Origin: Lutraria lutraria
Taxonomy: Eukaryota > Mollusca > Bivalvia > Venerida > Mactridae
Direction of reading: 5' to 3'
Length of the DNA: 64,000 nucleotides
NCBI GenBank assembly: GCA_964023205.1
Contig: OZ026839.1
Span: forward strand, 15,034,386-15,098,385
The position numbers and the translations under genes are program-made. Below are positions 25,016 to 35,455 of this stretch, piece by piece. Each line of letters starts with the position of its first letter. The stretch's first letter is position 1. The notes under the pieces are model-generated. The model saw only the letters and a program-made list of their open reading frames with translations, did not search any database and was not told the DNA's origin.

Positions 25016-25199
25016 CTTTGTTATGCAGTCGGAAAAACTTCCCGATATCAGCTGGTATAACTGCGTGCACTCTTCCTCACGCAGGCAGATTTCATTCTTA
25101 TTCCAATTTGCTTGTTTTGGTTCGTGAGTATGACGCACCGGAAGTTGCGCAATATAATAGACGGCATCTCGGATGTCATTGTCGTTAGACGAGGTTTTT

Positions 25200-25334
25200 T
25201 CGTAGCTACAACACTTCTCTTACGAGAGTGTTGATAAAACGGTCTTGCGACATCTTAAGTTTTTGTCGTAAGTTTCTGTCTTAAGATAAGACATGTCATA
25301 GCTACGACATGTTGATAAAACGGGCCCCTGGTGT
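25200..25334. repeat. Short inverted-repeat insertion
   Basis: Contains several copies of a GTTGATAAAACGG unit (25,230 and 25,310) with ACTCTCGTAAGAGAAG-type and TAAGAC/GTCTTA inversions. It interrupts the tyrosine-recombinase relic on its left side, so it behaves like a small MITE. Confidence 0.5.
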
Positions 25335-25679
25335 ACACACTTTCTCCCTGTTGAGTCAGTTTCAACAGCAAACGTGGATTTGGTCATGGCTCTTAGATTC
25401 TCTTGGTCTCTCCTGAGAAGGTTGTACATCATGTCGAACCACACTTCGTTCTGAAGACCACAAGGTGTGTTAATTTTTTAACGGGACACATTCATCATTC
25501 AACTTGTCTAGATCACTGTCAGAAATTACAGGTTTGTGGTAAACACTACCATGCTCACTTCGCTTGAGCTGCTTAACTTTCGACTTGTATGTGTCATTAC
25601 TTTGTAAAAATTGATGATCTTTCAAATTAATGTTATATGTGTCCAAAAGATGCTTCGAAATCCCACACTTCAGTGTCAA
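25335..25679 (-). pseudogene. Tyrosine recombinase-like (Crypton-type) relic
   Basis: Two minus-strand frames form one product. The right part (25,679-25,470) has LTLKCGISKHLL-like residues, then SEHGSVYHKPVISDSDL. The left part (from about 25,460) has VWFDMMYNLLRRDQENLR, then STFAVETDSTGRK. This is the core-domain start (including the first catalytic R) seen in KIAA1958/ZMYM2-type proteins derived from Crypton recombinases. The two parts are separated by a 1-base frame change at the A-run near 25,475, and the left part ends at a small insertion at 25,334. The C-terminal H-R-Y residues are missing. Confidence 0.55.
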
Positions 25680-25849
25680 TGGACTTTTTCTTCAGTTCCT
25701 CGCCATTTTTCTGACGAACAGAGGCATAAAACAGCGCAGATGGTTGTTGGTGTCGGGACTGACCGAACGATTTATCACATATGTACATAATGTAATCAAT
25801 CATTTACTTCCATGTGTGTTTTATATACAAAGGTAATTAAAGATCCAGA

Positions 25850-26100
25850 ATCATAGTAGACGAAGTTCACCAGTCATTGCTAAAAGAAATTCTGAATAAA
25901 AAAGTTCAAGACACTGTTGTAAAACGTCTAGTTAAAGACCCCAAATACATGATAAATATGACAGCAAACGTTTAATAGAAGAAGTTTCTCATTTACACAA
26001 TAGAAAAGGAACTGCTTTGAAAGTAACAACAGTTGAAGATATGCTAAATTTTTATTGGAAAACAGAGAAGATCGCTCACTAGATCAAAAGACTCTTAGAG
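25850..26100 (+). pseudogene. Unidentified protein fragment
   Basis: A protein-like stretch (IIVDEVHQSLLKEILNKK, then VQDTVVKRL) is open for about 40 codons to TAA near 25,975. More protein-like sequence follows in another frame (EEVSHLHNRKGTALKV). I do not recognise the family. It may belong with the recombinase relic to its left, although it is on the opposite strand. Confidence 0.25.
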
Positions 26101-26109
26101 AAAATTATT

Positions 26110-26400
26110 ATGAGGCTTTGTAAAATTAAGTGATCCTGGGGCAGGGCCAATTTTGACCCTAGGGCAATAATTTGAACAAACTTGGTAGAGTCAATGCTAT
26201 ATGCCAAATATCTTAGCTCTAGGCCTTGTGGTTTCGGAGAAGATTTTTCAAATTTTCCTGTATAAAACAGAATAAACCCCCAAGGCAGGGCCAATTTTGA
26301 CCCCGGGTCCATAATTTGAACAAACTTGGAGAGGTCCACTAGACAATGCTATATACCAAATATCTTAGATCTAGGCCTTTTGGTTTCGGACAAGAAGATT
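26110..26400. repeat. Family D units
   Basis: Two units with GGGGCAGGGCCAATTTTGAC, ATAATTTGAACAAACTTGG and TATCTTAGCTCTAGGCC, period about 160 bp. Directly abuts the family A element at 26,415. Confidence 0.7.
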
Positions 26401-26414
26401 GGTTCAGTTTTTTA

Positions 26415-27763
26415 TACCCCCAGATATGAAATATATGGGGGCTATATTGGATTCACGCTTGACGGTCGGTCGGCCGGTCGGTCGGTCGGTCCGTGCGTCT
26501 GTAGACACAATTTGTCCGGAGATTTTCTCAGCAACTACTTACAGGATTTCAATGAAACTTCACAGAAGTGATCAGTAGTAAGTCTAGTTGTGCATGCTTA
26601 AAGCATTTTTCGTTCGAATTAATTTTTGCTGAGTTATACCCCTTTGTTGTTTTTATTCAGTATATACAATAGGCAAATTTTGTCCGGACAATTTCTCAGC
26701 AATTACTCACAGGATCTCAATGAAACTTCACAGAAGTGATAAGTAGTAAGCCTATATGTGCATGCTTAAAGCAATTTTTGTTCAGATTAATTATCACTGA
26801 GTTATACCCCTTTGTTGTTTTTATACAGTATATACAAAGGCAAATTTTGTCCGGACAATTTCTCAGCAACTACTCACAGGATCTCAATGAAACTTCACAG
26901 AAGTGATCAGTAGTAAGCCTAGTTGTGCATGCTTAAAGCATTTTTTGTTCGGATCAATTTTCACTGAGTTATAGCCCTTTGTTGTTTTTATACAGTATAT
27001 ACAATAGGCAAATTTTGTCCGGACGATTTCTCAGCAACTACTCGCAGGATTTCAACGAAACTGCACAGAAGTAATAAGTAGTTAGCCTTGTTGTGCATGC
27101 TTAAATCATTTTTCATTTGGATTGATTTTCACTGAGTTATAGCCCTTTGTTTTTTTCTACAGTATATACAATAGGCAAATTTTGTCCTGACTATTTCTCA
27201 TTGACTACTGCCAGGAATTCAGCAAAACTTCTCAGATGTGATAAGTAGTTAGCCTAGTTGTGCATCCATTAAGCTTGTCTTGGTTGGTTAATTTTTCACT
27301 GAGTTATGGCCCTTTGTTGTTTTTTATACAGTGTATATACAATATCTCAGTAACTACTCATAGGAATTCAATGAAACTTCACAGAAGTTATAAAAAGTAA
27401 GCCAAGTTGTGCATGCAATAACCAGGTTTTGTTTGGATTAATTTTCACTGAGTTATGGCCCTTTGTTTTATATAATTAGGCAAATTTTGCCCGTACCATT
27501 TCTCAACAACTACATGCAGGAATTCAGTGAAACTTCTTAGAAGTAATAAGTAGTTTGCATGTTGTTGTGCATGTCCACAATAGGTTTTGTCCAAGTAAAT
27601 TTTAATGAGTTATGGCCCTTTGATATTTTTTATATAATGTATATTTAGAAACTGGTCAGGATATATCTAAGCAACAATTTGCAGGTATTAAAAAAATGAA
27701 AATGCATTATATTTCCCTCTGTAAAATGTAACAATAACTGTGTCAAGGCCGCATCTGGGGGTA
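26415..27763. mobile_element. Family A tandem-core element, complete-looking
   Basis: Bounded by the inverted pair TACCCCCAGAT (26,415-26,425) and ATCTGGGGGTA (27,753-27,763). Inside are a head with CGGTCGGTCGGCCGGTCGG (microsatellite-like) and about seven units with TTTTGTCCGGACAATTTCTC at roughly 26,510, 26,678, 26,846, 27,014 and 27,181, giving a period near 167 bp. The structure (unique ends, central tandem units, a microsatellite) resembles bivalve Pearl/Helitron-like non-autonomous elements; that label is an inference. Confidence 0.75.
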
Positions 27764-27784
27764 TTCATCACCTTTAGTGATAGT

Positions 27785-27995
27785 TCTAGTTCTATTTGTT
27801 GCCATAGCAACCAGAGCTTTTAATGAAATTTAATTTTTTGAACAACTTTGAAAGGAGACCACCCAAGGATCATTTCAGCAAAGTTTGGTTGCAATCGGAA
27901 TAGCGGTGTAGGAGATGTTGTTATAAGTAAATATGGACGCCACTTCACGACGAACGATGGATGCAGGGCGATCACATAAGCTGGTGAGCTAAAAA
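27785..27995. repeat. Family D 3' end
   Basis: Contains TTGTTGCCATAGCAACCAGA, GGTTGCAATCGGAATAGCGG and GGACGCCACTTCACGACG, ending GCGATCACATAAGCTGGTGA followed by GCTAAAAA. Matches 30,280-30,500, but without the internal hairpin found there. Confidence 0.7.
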
Positions 27996-28969
27996 TACTG
28001 AAGTGGTTTCGGAAACTTTTTTTTTTGCTAAAAAGTATGCACGGGAGGAAAACACCTGGTTATAGGACTGACAGAAACTATTACGACTTATTTAAGCTTA
28101 TGGGACTTTTGGCAGTTATTCAATGTTTGGTTTATGGGGGATGATGTCCTGACAATAGAAAGTGCATTTTTCGAACAGGAAGCCATGCAGAACAATGATT
28201 CGTCTTTTGACAATTAACGTGGTGTTGTTTACAGACCAGAAGGACCTCATAGACAGTTTATTTTTGTACAAGTAATACAGTGTCCTGGATGTTCCGCTGT
28301 TTCTGTTAAAAGTTAATTGTTCGCTTCAGTGAAAGTGTGTTTTATGGATCGATGAATGTCCGTCCACAATTAGTTTTTTACACTCTAGCATCCACAGCTC
28401 TTAAATTATCGTTATCAACCTTGGACACAATGTATATGGCCATTATGCCTCAGCTAAGTTCTTTAGGCACAAAAGTGTAACGTTTATGTACAAAATATTT
28501 CACTGATCCTAAAGATATTTTTTTTAGGTCTTTGTAGTGAAAGATCTTCGGTTATTTTACTTCGCTTTGGTGTGCATGCATGTAGGTTGAGTCTTTCGGA
28601 TGCTTAAATATCAAACAATAGAACACACATTTCTAAGTGTTAATTTCTTGTATGATTGTACCATTTGGCACAAACTTTGAAATGACAGATGTTATTAATC
28701 ATTGCTGTGTAAATCCTGTTATTGGAATATATTCTGCTATTAATGATCATGCATCTCCCATGCAAGTCCTCTGTTAAATGGTGTGTCCGAAAGTTGGCAA
28801 AGAGAACAACTTGAAGTCCTCGTTAAGCTGAATTTTATCTAAGAGGTGTTAAATTTTCTATGAACAATTTATTTGATTCAGAATATAATTAAGTGATTTA
28901 ATAAATTCAGTCTTTAATTGCTTAAAACGTGTTGGTTTTAATGAACCACCTGGTACTCTCTGTGCCAAG
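27996..28969. other. No gene; family B scrap inside
   Basis: Positions about 28,340-28,470 (GTCCGTCCACAATTAGTTTT, CACTCTAGCATCC) are a truncated piece of family B. The rest is unrecognised non-coding sequence. Confidence 0.4.
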
Positions 28970-29157
28970 GTGAGCTTTTATGATCGAGCTATGTCCGTCG
29001 TCGTCCGTCGTCAACAATTTCTTTAAACATCTCCTCCTTAACCACTGGGTCAATTTCAATAAAAGGCGTGTTCCTTGCTTGAAGCTCTACCAAAGTTGTT
29101 CAAAGAATTCCATTACACGAAGAACTCTGGTTGCCATAGCAACCGGAAGGATTTAAA
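28970..29157. repeat. Family D 5'-type fragment
   Basis: GTGAGCTTTTATGATCGAGC followed by GTCCGTCGTCGTCCGTCG and CTACCAAAGTTGTTCAAAG; the head of a family D copy cut off by the next element. Confidence 0.55.
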
Positions 29158-29555
29158 AACTAGAAATGTGTCCGTAGGACACGGATGCCCGCGCCATTTC
29201 ACACTGGACACAGAAATGAGTGTTGTGTGGGAAATATGTGAATACAACATAAAGCAGGTTGCTTAGGAATGCTGCCCATAGTGGGAAAATCACATAGGGA
29301 TGGTAAACACACAACTGCATGTACTTTCACTATTTCAATATAAGGAATGAATGTAAATATATAAGTGTCCACTATGACCTTGACCTTTGAGAAAACGACA
29401 CAGTTGTTGCGTATGACACATCCGTCTTGTTATGATGAACATTTGTGCCAATTTATTTCAAAATCCTATCATGCATGACAAAGATATGAGCCGGACACGA
29501 AAATTCCGTCACACACAGGGTAAACACTAAACACTGGCGGGGGCATATAAAAATC
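29158..29555. repeat. Interspersed repeat with GTGTCCGTAGGACACGG head
   Basis: Starts CTAGAAATGTGTCCGTAGGA, in which GTGTCC and GGACAC form a hairpin, and ends near GGCGGGGGCATATAAAAAT. It has no coding potential. It resembles a small non-autonomous element common in bivalve sequence; exact ends are uncertain. Confidence 0.5.
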
Positions 29556-29564
29556 TTCTAAAAC

Positions 29565-31270
29565 AAGAGGGCCATGATGGCCCTATAAATGCTCACAAGG
29601 AGAAAAGGTCATTTGGAGATTAACATTGTTGAAGTTTTCTATACGAGTCCAAGTAAGATCAAGTGACCCATCTGGGCCGTTTTTTATCCCATGGCCATTA
29701 TATGAAGAGATTTAAAAGAGGTCTATTAGACAAAGCTAGATACCAAATATCTTAGCTCTGGACCTTGTGGTTTCGGAGAAGATTTTTTTAAATGTTCCTG
29801 TATAAAATAGAATAAACCCCAGGGCAGGGCTAATTTTGACCCCGGGCCCATAATTTGAACAAACTTGGTAGAGGTCCACTAGACAATGCCACATACAAAA
29901 TATCTAAGCTCTAGGCCTTGCAGTTTCGGAGATTTTTTAATTTTTCCTATATAAGTCTATATAAATCAAGTCACCCCCGGGGTGGGGCCAATTTTTACCC
30001 TAAGGCAATAATTTGAACAAACTTGGTAGAGGTCCACTAGACTATGCTACACATCAAATATCAAAGCTCTAGGCATTGTAGTTTTTGACAAGAAGATTTT
30101 TTAAATTTCCTATATAAGTCTATGTAAAATCAAGTTACCCCCGGGGCGGAGCCTATTTTGACCCCAGGGGAATAATTTGAACAAACTTTGTAGAGTTCGA
30201 TTAGACAATGCCACATACCAAATATCTCAGCTCTAGGCCCTGTGGTTTCGGACAAGAAGATTTTTTAAGTTTTTTCTATTTGTTGCCATAGAAACCAGAG
30301 TTTTTAATGAAATTATTTTTTTTGAACAACTTAAAAAGGGGACCACCCAAGGATCATTCCAGCAAAGTTTGGTTGCAATCGGCATAGCGGTGTAGGAGGA
30401 GATGTTTTAAGTAAACATGGACGCCACGTAACGACGCACGATGGACGCAGGGCGATCACAAAAGCTCACCCTGAGCACATTCGTGCTCTGGTGAGCTAAA
30501 AACAGAGGACCTAGAGCTTTGATATGCAGCATTGCCTAGTGGACCTCTACCAAGATTGTTCAAATTATGGCCCCGGTGTCAAAATTGGCCCCGCCCTAGG
30601 GGTCACTTGATTTTATATAGACTTATATTGGGAAATTAAAAAAAATCTTCTCTGAAAGCACTGGACCTAGAGCTTAGATATTTGGTATGTAATATTGTCT
30701 AGTGGACCTCTACCAAATTTGTTCAAATTATTGCCTTGTCTAAAACTACAAGGCATAGAGCTTCAATATATTTATAAGTGACATTGTCTAGTGGTCCTCT
30801 AGCAAGTTTGTTCAAATTATGGCCCGGGGGGTCAAAATTGGCCCCACCCAAGGGTTTACTCTATATTTTATAGGAAAATTTTAAAATCACCTTGTCCAAA
30901 ACCACATGGACTAGAGCTAAGATATTTGGTATGTAGCAGTGTCTAGCAGACCTCTATTAAGTTAGCTCTAATTTTGGTTGGGGGAAATAGGCTGATATAG
31001 GAAATTTAAAAAATCTTCTTGTCTAAAACCACGAGGCCTAGGGCTGAGATATTTCGGATGTAGCATTTTCTTGTTGAACCCTACCAAGTTTGTTCAAATC
31101 ATGGCCCGTGGCAATATTGGCCCAGCCCCGGGGGACAGTTGATTTCAACACCTACGAGTTTTGGTAGATAATTCTTTACCATGTCAAATAACCTTTCCTT
31201 GATCAAATTATCCCTCAGTGTTACAATGCTCAGTAGAGCGATATAGGGCCATGATGGCCCTCTTGTTTAT
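29565..31270. repeat. Inverted pair of family D arrays (about 0.85 kb arms)
   Basis: From 29,565 to about 30,495 the units run one way (GGGCCCATAATTTGAACAAA, TTGGTAGAGGTCCACTAG). From about 30,495 to 31,270 they run the other way (AGTGGACCTCTACCAA, TTGTTCAAATTATGGCC). Both outer ends carry the palindrome GGGCCATGATGGCCC (29,577 and 31,247) next to ACAAGA / TCTTGT. Near the centre, at about 30,455-30,495, is GAGCACATTCGTGCTC nested in GCTCACC/GGTGAGC. The arms could fold into a long hairpin RNA or a cruciform. Confidence 0.75.
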
Positions 31271-31369
31271 TTTTTCAGTGATTCAGAGAACCATCCTGTT
31301 GGCAATTTCTGTACAGGATACAAGACAAACCATACCCCCAATTGACTTGAAATGACACAGACAGTTCTG

Positions 31370-31950
31370 TATTTTCAGAAGTAGACAAGTCGGATGATGA
31401 TGAAGATTATCCCCCTAGAGGAAAGTGGCATGTCTGAAAATGAAGTTCATTACATGACTGTGATGGTGAAATTGATATTGTTCCATTGCAAAATTTTGAA
31501 CTAATGCCTGAAAATGTAAATAGTGGGCCATTAATGGATGATGAACTTTAGCCTGAAAATGTAAGCAATGTTCCCTTGCAAAATAGAGAAAATTTGTCAG
31601 AAAATACTGATAAAATGCCAACTCAATCATTAATGAAAGAAATACATTTGTGTAGCCCCAAATGAAAAGAGTGAAATTGGCAAGAGAATATGAAAGAAGA
31701 AACACTCTTGTGTGTATTGTACTAAACAATTTGCCAACCTTAGAAGACATTTGGAACAGGTTCACTCTGGCAAAGTGGATATGCAAAGAGCCTGGCGTAT
31801 CAGAAAGGTTCAAAAGAGGGGAAAGGGGTTTGGAGAGATCTGATGAATAGTGGAGAATTTTCCCACAATGCAAATGTCTTTGCAATAGGGAATGATGTAT
31901 TTAATGGGGCATGCCCTGGAACTAGGGTATGTTGGTTGAAATGCCATAAG
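31370..31950 (+). pseudogene. C2H2 zinc-finger protein, decayed
   Basis: An acidic stretch near 31,380 (SEVDKSDDDEDYPP) is followed by several in-frame stops. Then comes a well-formed finger, CVYCTKQFANLRRHLEQVH (about 31,708-31,764), and, after a frame change near 31,828, LMNSGEFSHNANVFAIGND. The finger followed by a GDF/GEF-x-H-N segment is an arrangement I recall from repeated uncharacterised bivalve genes. Multiple stops and the frame change show it is dead. Confidence 0.55.
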
Positions 31951-31959
31951 TATGTTCAA

Positions 31960-32495
31960 CAAATATGGAATGTTAAAGAAGAATGTATGGTCAAAAATAT
32001 ATATTGATGCATCTGTTGGTGTTTTACATGTGTATTTGAACAATAATAAGTGTATATCAGATACACTAATAATATTGAGCTTGCACATCTTTAGTAATCA
32101 AAACTGACATTTGGCAAAATTCCTCAATTTGAAACCTCTTACACATTGTTAGAGGACGGGTGCATGATCAGACATATAATTCTACATGTAAAATCAGCTA
32201 TTTTTTAATTACTTCTCAGAAATAAAAGTTTTTATAACAAGAATATAGGTATGAAAATACATTTGTATATACTGTGGAACGCTTTAATTTCGCGAGGTCA
32301 AAGTTTCGAGTCTTTTGGGGTTAAATATCAGCTGTTATCTTGTTTATATATTAATTCGCGACGTCGTCAGACAGGATTAAAGTGCGATCAAAGACACACG
32401 CTGTTGTTGCTTTGGTATTTGGGTGTCTCATCTGATCGGTTAGACATTTATGTTGTAATATAGTGTTTTATTAGTTATTGATCCCAAATGACCAA
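31960..32495. other. No gene seen
   Basis: AT-rich sequence between the zinc-finger relic and a reversed family C piece. Nothing recognised. Confidence 0.3.
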
Positions 32496-32499
32496 TATT

Positions 32500-32735
32500 A
32501 GTAATTGACCGTGTTATCATTCAACAAACAATTTTGATAAACTTTGGTGAAGATCCAATAACTGAAATCTAGTGTTAACATTGTTTTTCATAAGATTTTG
32601 TCGATATTAGCATTCTGACCAAGCTGTGCGAAAATTGAGCTAAAAATGGGAGCCCTATTGTGTTCACAAGATAAAAGTTAGACGACGCCGGACAAAGACT
32701 GATCACCAAAGCTCACCCAAGTGCTCTTGTGTCTT
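32500..32735. repeat. Family C end, reversed and truncated
   Basis: Contains AACTTTGGTGAAGATCCAAT, the reverse complement of the family C unit, and ends with GACGACGCCGGACAAAGACT and GATCACCAAAGCTCACCC, the reversed head of the family. It faces the plus-orientation copy at 33,250. Confidence 0.65.
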
Positions 32736-32924
32736 AAAATGAGCTTAGCCAATCAAACGCGAAGTCGAGCACTATTGGAAGGGAAAGAGAACTATGGGTA
32801 GAAATTGCGTAAAAAAAAATGACGTCATTCTATATCCTGTTGAGCGTTTTTTCACACAGTAAACCGAAAGAGTTTAGAGAAACCTAACCATTTGTCTTTT
32901 GTTATAGTCCAATTACCATATTAA

Positions 32925-33190
32925 ATTTATCGGCCGTAGTAGTTTCTGTTTGTTCTATAAAAGAGAAATTCAGTGTTTTCCTCCCGTGCGTACTTTATGG
33001 CAAGACAAATGTTTACAAAACCACGATCTTTTTTTCATTATCATTGAAAAAAAGAACTAATTATAGAACAGCTGTGTATTCCCCACGGTCATATTATGTA
33101 TGCACACGGCCACGGCATTAAGTGACGGCACGCGCTTTATATATTTCAAGTTTACTAACTAAAAGCGAAATGAGTGTTTTTAGAAGAAAA
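32925..33190. repeat. Dispersed repeat, copy 2
   Basis: Second, more diverged copy of 10,991-11,285 (AATTTATCGGCCGTAGTAGT, GCGCTTTATATATTTCAAG). Here it is followed not by a helicase exon but by a family C repeat. Confidence 0.65.
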
Positions 33191-33249
33191 AGGACTCGTT
33201 TCGTCGGTAATAATTATCGTTGGGATAATATCAGCAATTGTTTGTTTTT

Positions 33250-34090
33250 AGCTTACATGTCTCAAAATGACAGGGTGAGCTTTTTGGATCAGTCTCCGTC
33301 CGGCGTCGTGTGTCGTCAAACTTTATTTTTAGCTCAAATTTAGCAAAACTGGGTCAGAACGTTATTATTGACAAAATCTCGGACGAGCTCGATATTGGGC
33401 AATTTGGGGTCAAAAACTAGGTCACCAGGGCCAAATAAGGGAAAACCTTGTGAACACTGTAGAAATCACTGTTTTGATTGGATCTTCATGAAACTTTGTC
33501 AGAATGTTGATTTTAATAATGTGTAGGTCAAGTTTGATAATAGGTCATTTTCGTAGTAAAACGAGGTCATTAGTGCAAATTTCTGGAAGACCTTGTGAAC
33601 ACTCTAGAACTCATTATTTTGATTGGATCATCGTGAAACCTTGTCAGAATGTTTGTCTTCATAATATCTTGGATGAGATTGCACATGGGTCATCTTGGGT
33701 CAAAAACTAGGACGCCAGGTCAAATCTCAAAAACCATGTTAACACTATAGATTTCACAGTTATATTTGGATCTTCACCAAAGTTTGTCAAATTGTTTGTT
33801 TTAATGATATAACGGTTAAGTACAATTATGGGTCATCTAGGCTCAATAACTAGGTCACCAGGTCAAATCTTAGGAAAACTGAACACTGTAGATGTCACAG
33901 TTTTAATTGGATCTTCACCAAACCATGTCAGAATGTTTGTCTTAATGATATGTAAGACAAATTCGACCATAGGTCATCTGGGGTCAAAAACTAGGTCACG
34001 TGGTCAAATCCAATGCTGTAGTTTCCATGGTTTTGATTGGATCTTCACCAGATTTTGTCAGAATGTTTGTCTTATTCATATGTAGGACCA
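33250..34090. repeat. Family C tandem-core repeat
   Basis: Same order as 19,685-20,730: head with CAGGGTGAGCTTTTTGGATC and TCCGTCCGGCGTCGTG, then about five units of AAAACTAGGTCACCAGG type. It abuts the left edge of the viral element. Confidence 0.75.
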
Positions 34091-34131
34091 GTATTAACAT
34101 CTGGGAGTAGTAATGGGCGTAACCCTGGTAC

Positions 34132-34168
34132 CATTTGTGTGTGTGTGCGTGCGTGCGTGTGTGTGTGT
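34132..34168. repeat. GT/GCGT microsatellite
   Basis: TTGTGTGTGTGTGCGTGCGT type run directly before AGACTTAGAC at about 34,169. It may mark the junction between host repeats and the viral element. Confidence 0.7.
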
Positions 34169-34210
34169 AGACTTAGACAATGAGAGAATTTTCTTTCGAA
34201 AAGACATGGT

Positions 34211-34226
34211 GGCCCTGAAAAGGGCC
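34211..34226 (-). terminator. Histone-type 3' stem-loop
   Basis: On the minus strand GGCCCTTTTCAGGGCC: 6 bp stem, loop TTTC, flanked by CCAAC before and ACCA after. It lies 38 nt past the stop codon at 34,264. About 12-20 nt further on is CGAAAGAAA (34,199-34,191), matching the purine-rich histone downstream element that pairs with U7 snRNA. This is the arrangement of replication-dependent histone mRNA 3' ends. Confidence 0.85.
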
Positions 34227-34263
34227 GTTGGTCATGGTTTCTTCATAGCTGTTAGTCGGATCT

Positions 34264-34962
34264 TCATTTCTTTATTTCTTTACCATACTTGCCCCGAGGT
34301 TGTTTCTCAAGGTCATGTTTTCGTTTCTTCGTTTCTGTCATCTCCGGTTTCTTTTTCTCATGCTCCGGTTTCTTTTTCTCATGCTCATGCTTTCGTTTCT
34401 TTGAATCATACATAAACTGTACAGGTACAATCATTTCTTGTGGCTTAAACCGTACTTCTTGATTCTTCATGAGTCTGACCATCTCTTGCATGACTTGATT
34501 CATTTGTACCATTTCTTCCCTGATACCTTGTAGAACAGACAATCCCGTTGTAGGCTTTGCATCACCCATTGTATTAGACTGTTTATCCGTCATAAGCTGT
34601 GTATTCGCCATAGGCTGTATAGGCTGTGTATTCACCATAGACTGTGTATTCGCCATAGGTTGTATAGGCTGTGTATTCGCCATAGGGGGTTGTGTATTCG
34701 TCATAGTGGGTTGTACATCTACCATAGGCTGTACATCTACCATGGGGGGCTGTACATCTACCATGGACTGTTGACTGTACTTGGGCAGGCTGTACAGTGG
34801 TTGACTGTATTGGCTGTACTGTGGTTGACTATACTGTAGTTGATTGTACTTTGGCTGGTTGTACTTCGGCTGGTTGTAATGCATACCCGCATTCGGGTCT
34901 ATCAACTCGGATGATTCTGGTGCTTCTCTCAATACATCGTATGGCATGTTGAAGGACTCCAT
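34264..34962 (-). CDS. Y/Q-rich repetitive protein of the viral element
   Basis: 232 residues from ATG 34,962, chosen over the upstream ATG at 35,079 because a TATA box sits at 35,005-34,998, inside that longer frame. Residues about 28-75 are repeats of YNQPK/YSQPQ type. Residues about 75-145 are MVDVQP/MANTQP repeats. A short amphipathic stretch (EEMVQMNQVMQEMVRLM) follows, and the end is a dense Lys/His/Glu tail with KKRKH motifs that would serve for nuclear entry. No family is recognised. Such a disordered, multivalent protein could act as a scaffold or core component; that is inference. It ends with a histone-type stem-loop. Confidence 0.7.
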   Translation of the reverse strand: MESFNMPYDVLREAPESSELIDPNAGMHYNQPKYNQPKYNQLQYSQPQYSQYSQPLYSLPKYSQQSMVDVQPPMVDVQPMVDVQPTMTNTQPPMANTQPIQPMANTQSMVNTQPIQPMANTQLMTDKQSNTMGDAKPTTGLSVLQGIREEMVQMNQVMQEMVRLMKNQEVRFKPQEMIVPVQFMYDSKKRKHEHEKKKPEHEKKKPEMTETKKRKHDLEKQPRGKYGKEIKK

Positions 34963-34997
34963 GCTAGATAATGAAAAAATAGTGTCTGCGCCGGGGG

Positions 34998-35005
34998 TAT
35001 TTATA
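34998..35005 (-). promoter_or_regulatory. TATA box of Y/Q-rich gene
   Basis: TATAAATA on the minus strand, 35 nt upstream of ATG 34,962, the same spacing as at the polymerase gene. Confidence 0.75.
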
Positions 35006-35093
35006 CTTTTTGCCTGCACGCGCCAGTGTTCTATTAGGTCAAGGTTATTTTTGACAAGTTTTTTGAATAAGTGTGACACTTCAAACAGTTTGA

Positions 35094-35137
35094 CACGTCA
35101 AGGTCAATTGTTACACGTCAAGGCCGACACGTCAAGG
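35094..35137 (-). promoter_or_regulatory. Triple CCTTGACGTG upstream motif
   Basis: CACGTCAAGG (plus strand) at 35,094-35,103, 35,114-35,123 and 35,128-35,137, about 90-130 bp upstream of the TATA box. Each contains TGACGTG, a bZIP/CRE-like half site. Confidence 0.5.
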
Positions 35138-35159
35138 TTATATTGTACACATCATACTA

Positions 35160-35455
35160 ACACAGCAATTTGAATACATCATACAATCACAGCACTTTGT
35201 AGAAAATATCATACATCATACTATCACAGCACTTTGCAGACTGTATACTTAATATATACTATCACAACACTTTGCAGACTGTATACTTAATATATACTAT
35301 CACAGCACTTTGTAGAAAATACATCATACAATCACAGCACTTTGCATACATTTGTTGAAAATGATTGTACATCATACGATCACAGCAATTTGCAGACTGT
35401 ATACATTTGTTGAAAATGATTGTACACATCATACTATCACAGCACTTATATTTGT
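35160..35455. repeat. ATCACAGCACTTTGCA repeat array
   Basis: Nine or so copies of a CATACTATCACAGCACTTTG-type unit at irregular spacing of 30-60 bp, linked by GACTGTATACTTAATATA and TTTGTTGAAAATGATTGTAC. It lies upstream of the Y/Q-rich gene and could be a regulatory array or part of a terminal or replication-origin region. Confidence 0.65.

Noticed and set aside
31415..31885. 156-codon minus-strand frame
   Set aside because: It is antisense to the decayed zinc-finger gene, whose finger on the plus strand is the convincing signal.
35160..35455. CRISPR-like regular repeats
   Set aside because: Repeats are AT-rich, unequally spaced and in an animal genome, with no Cas genes.
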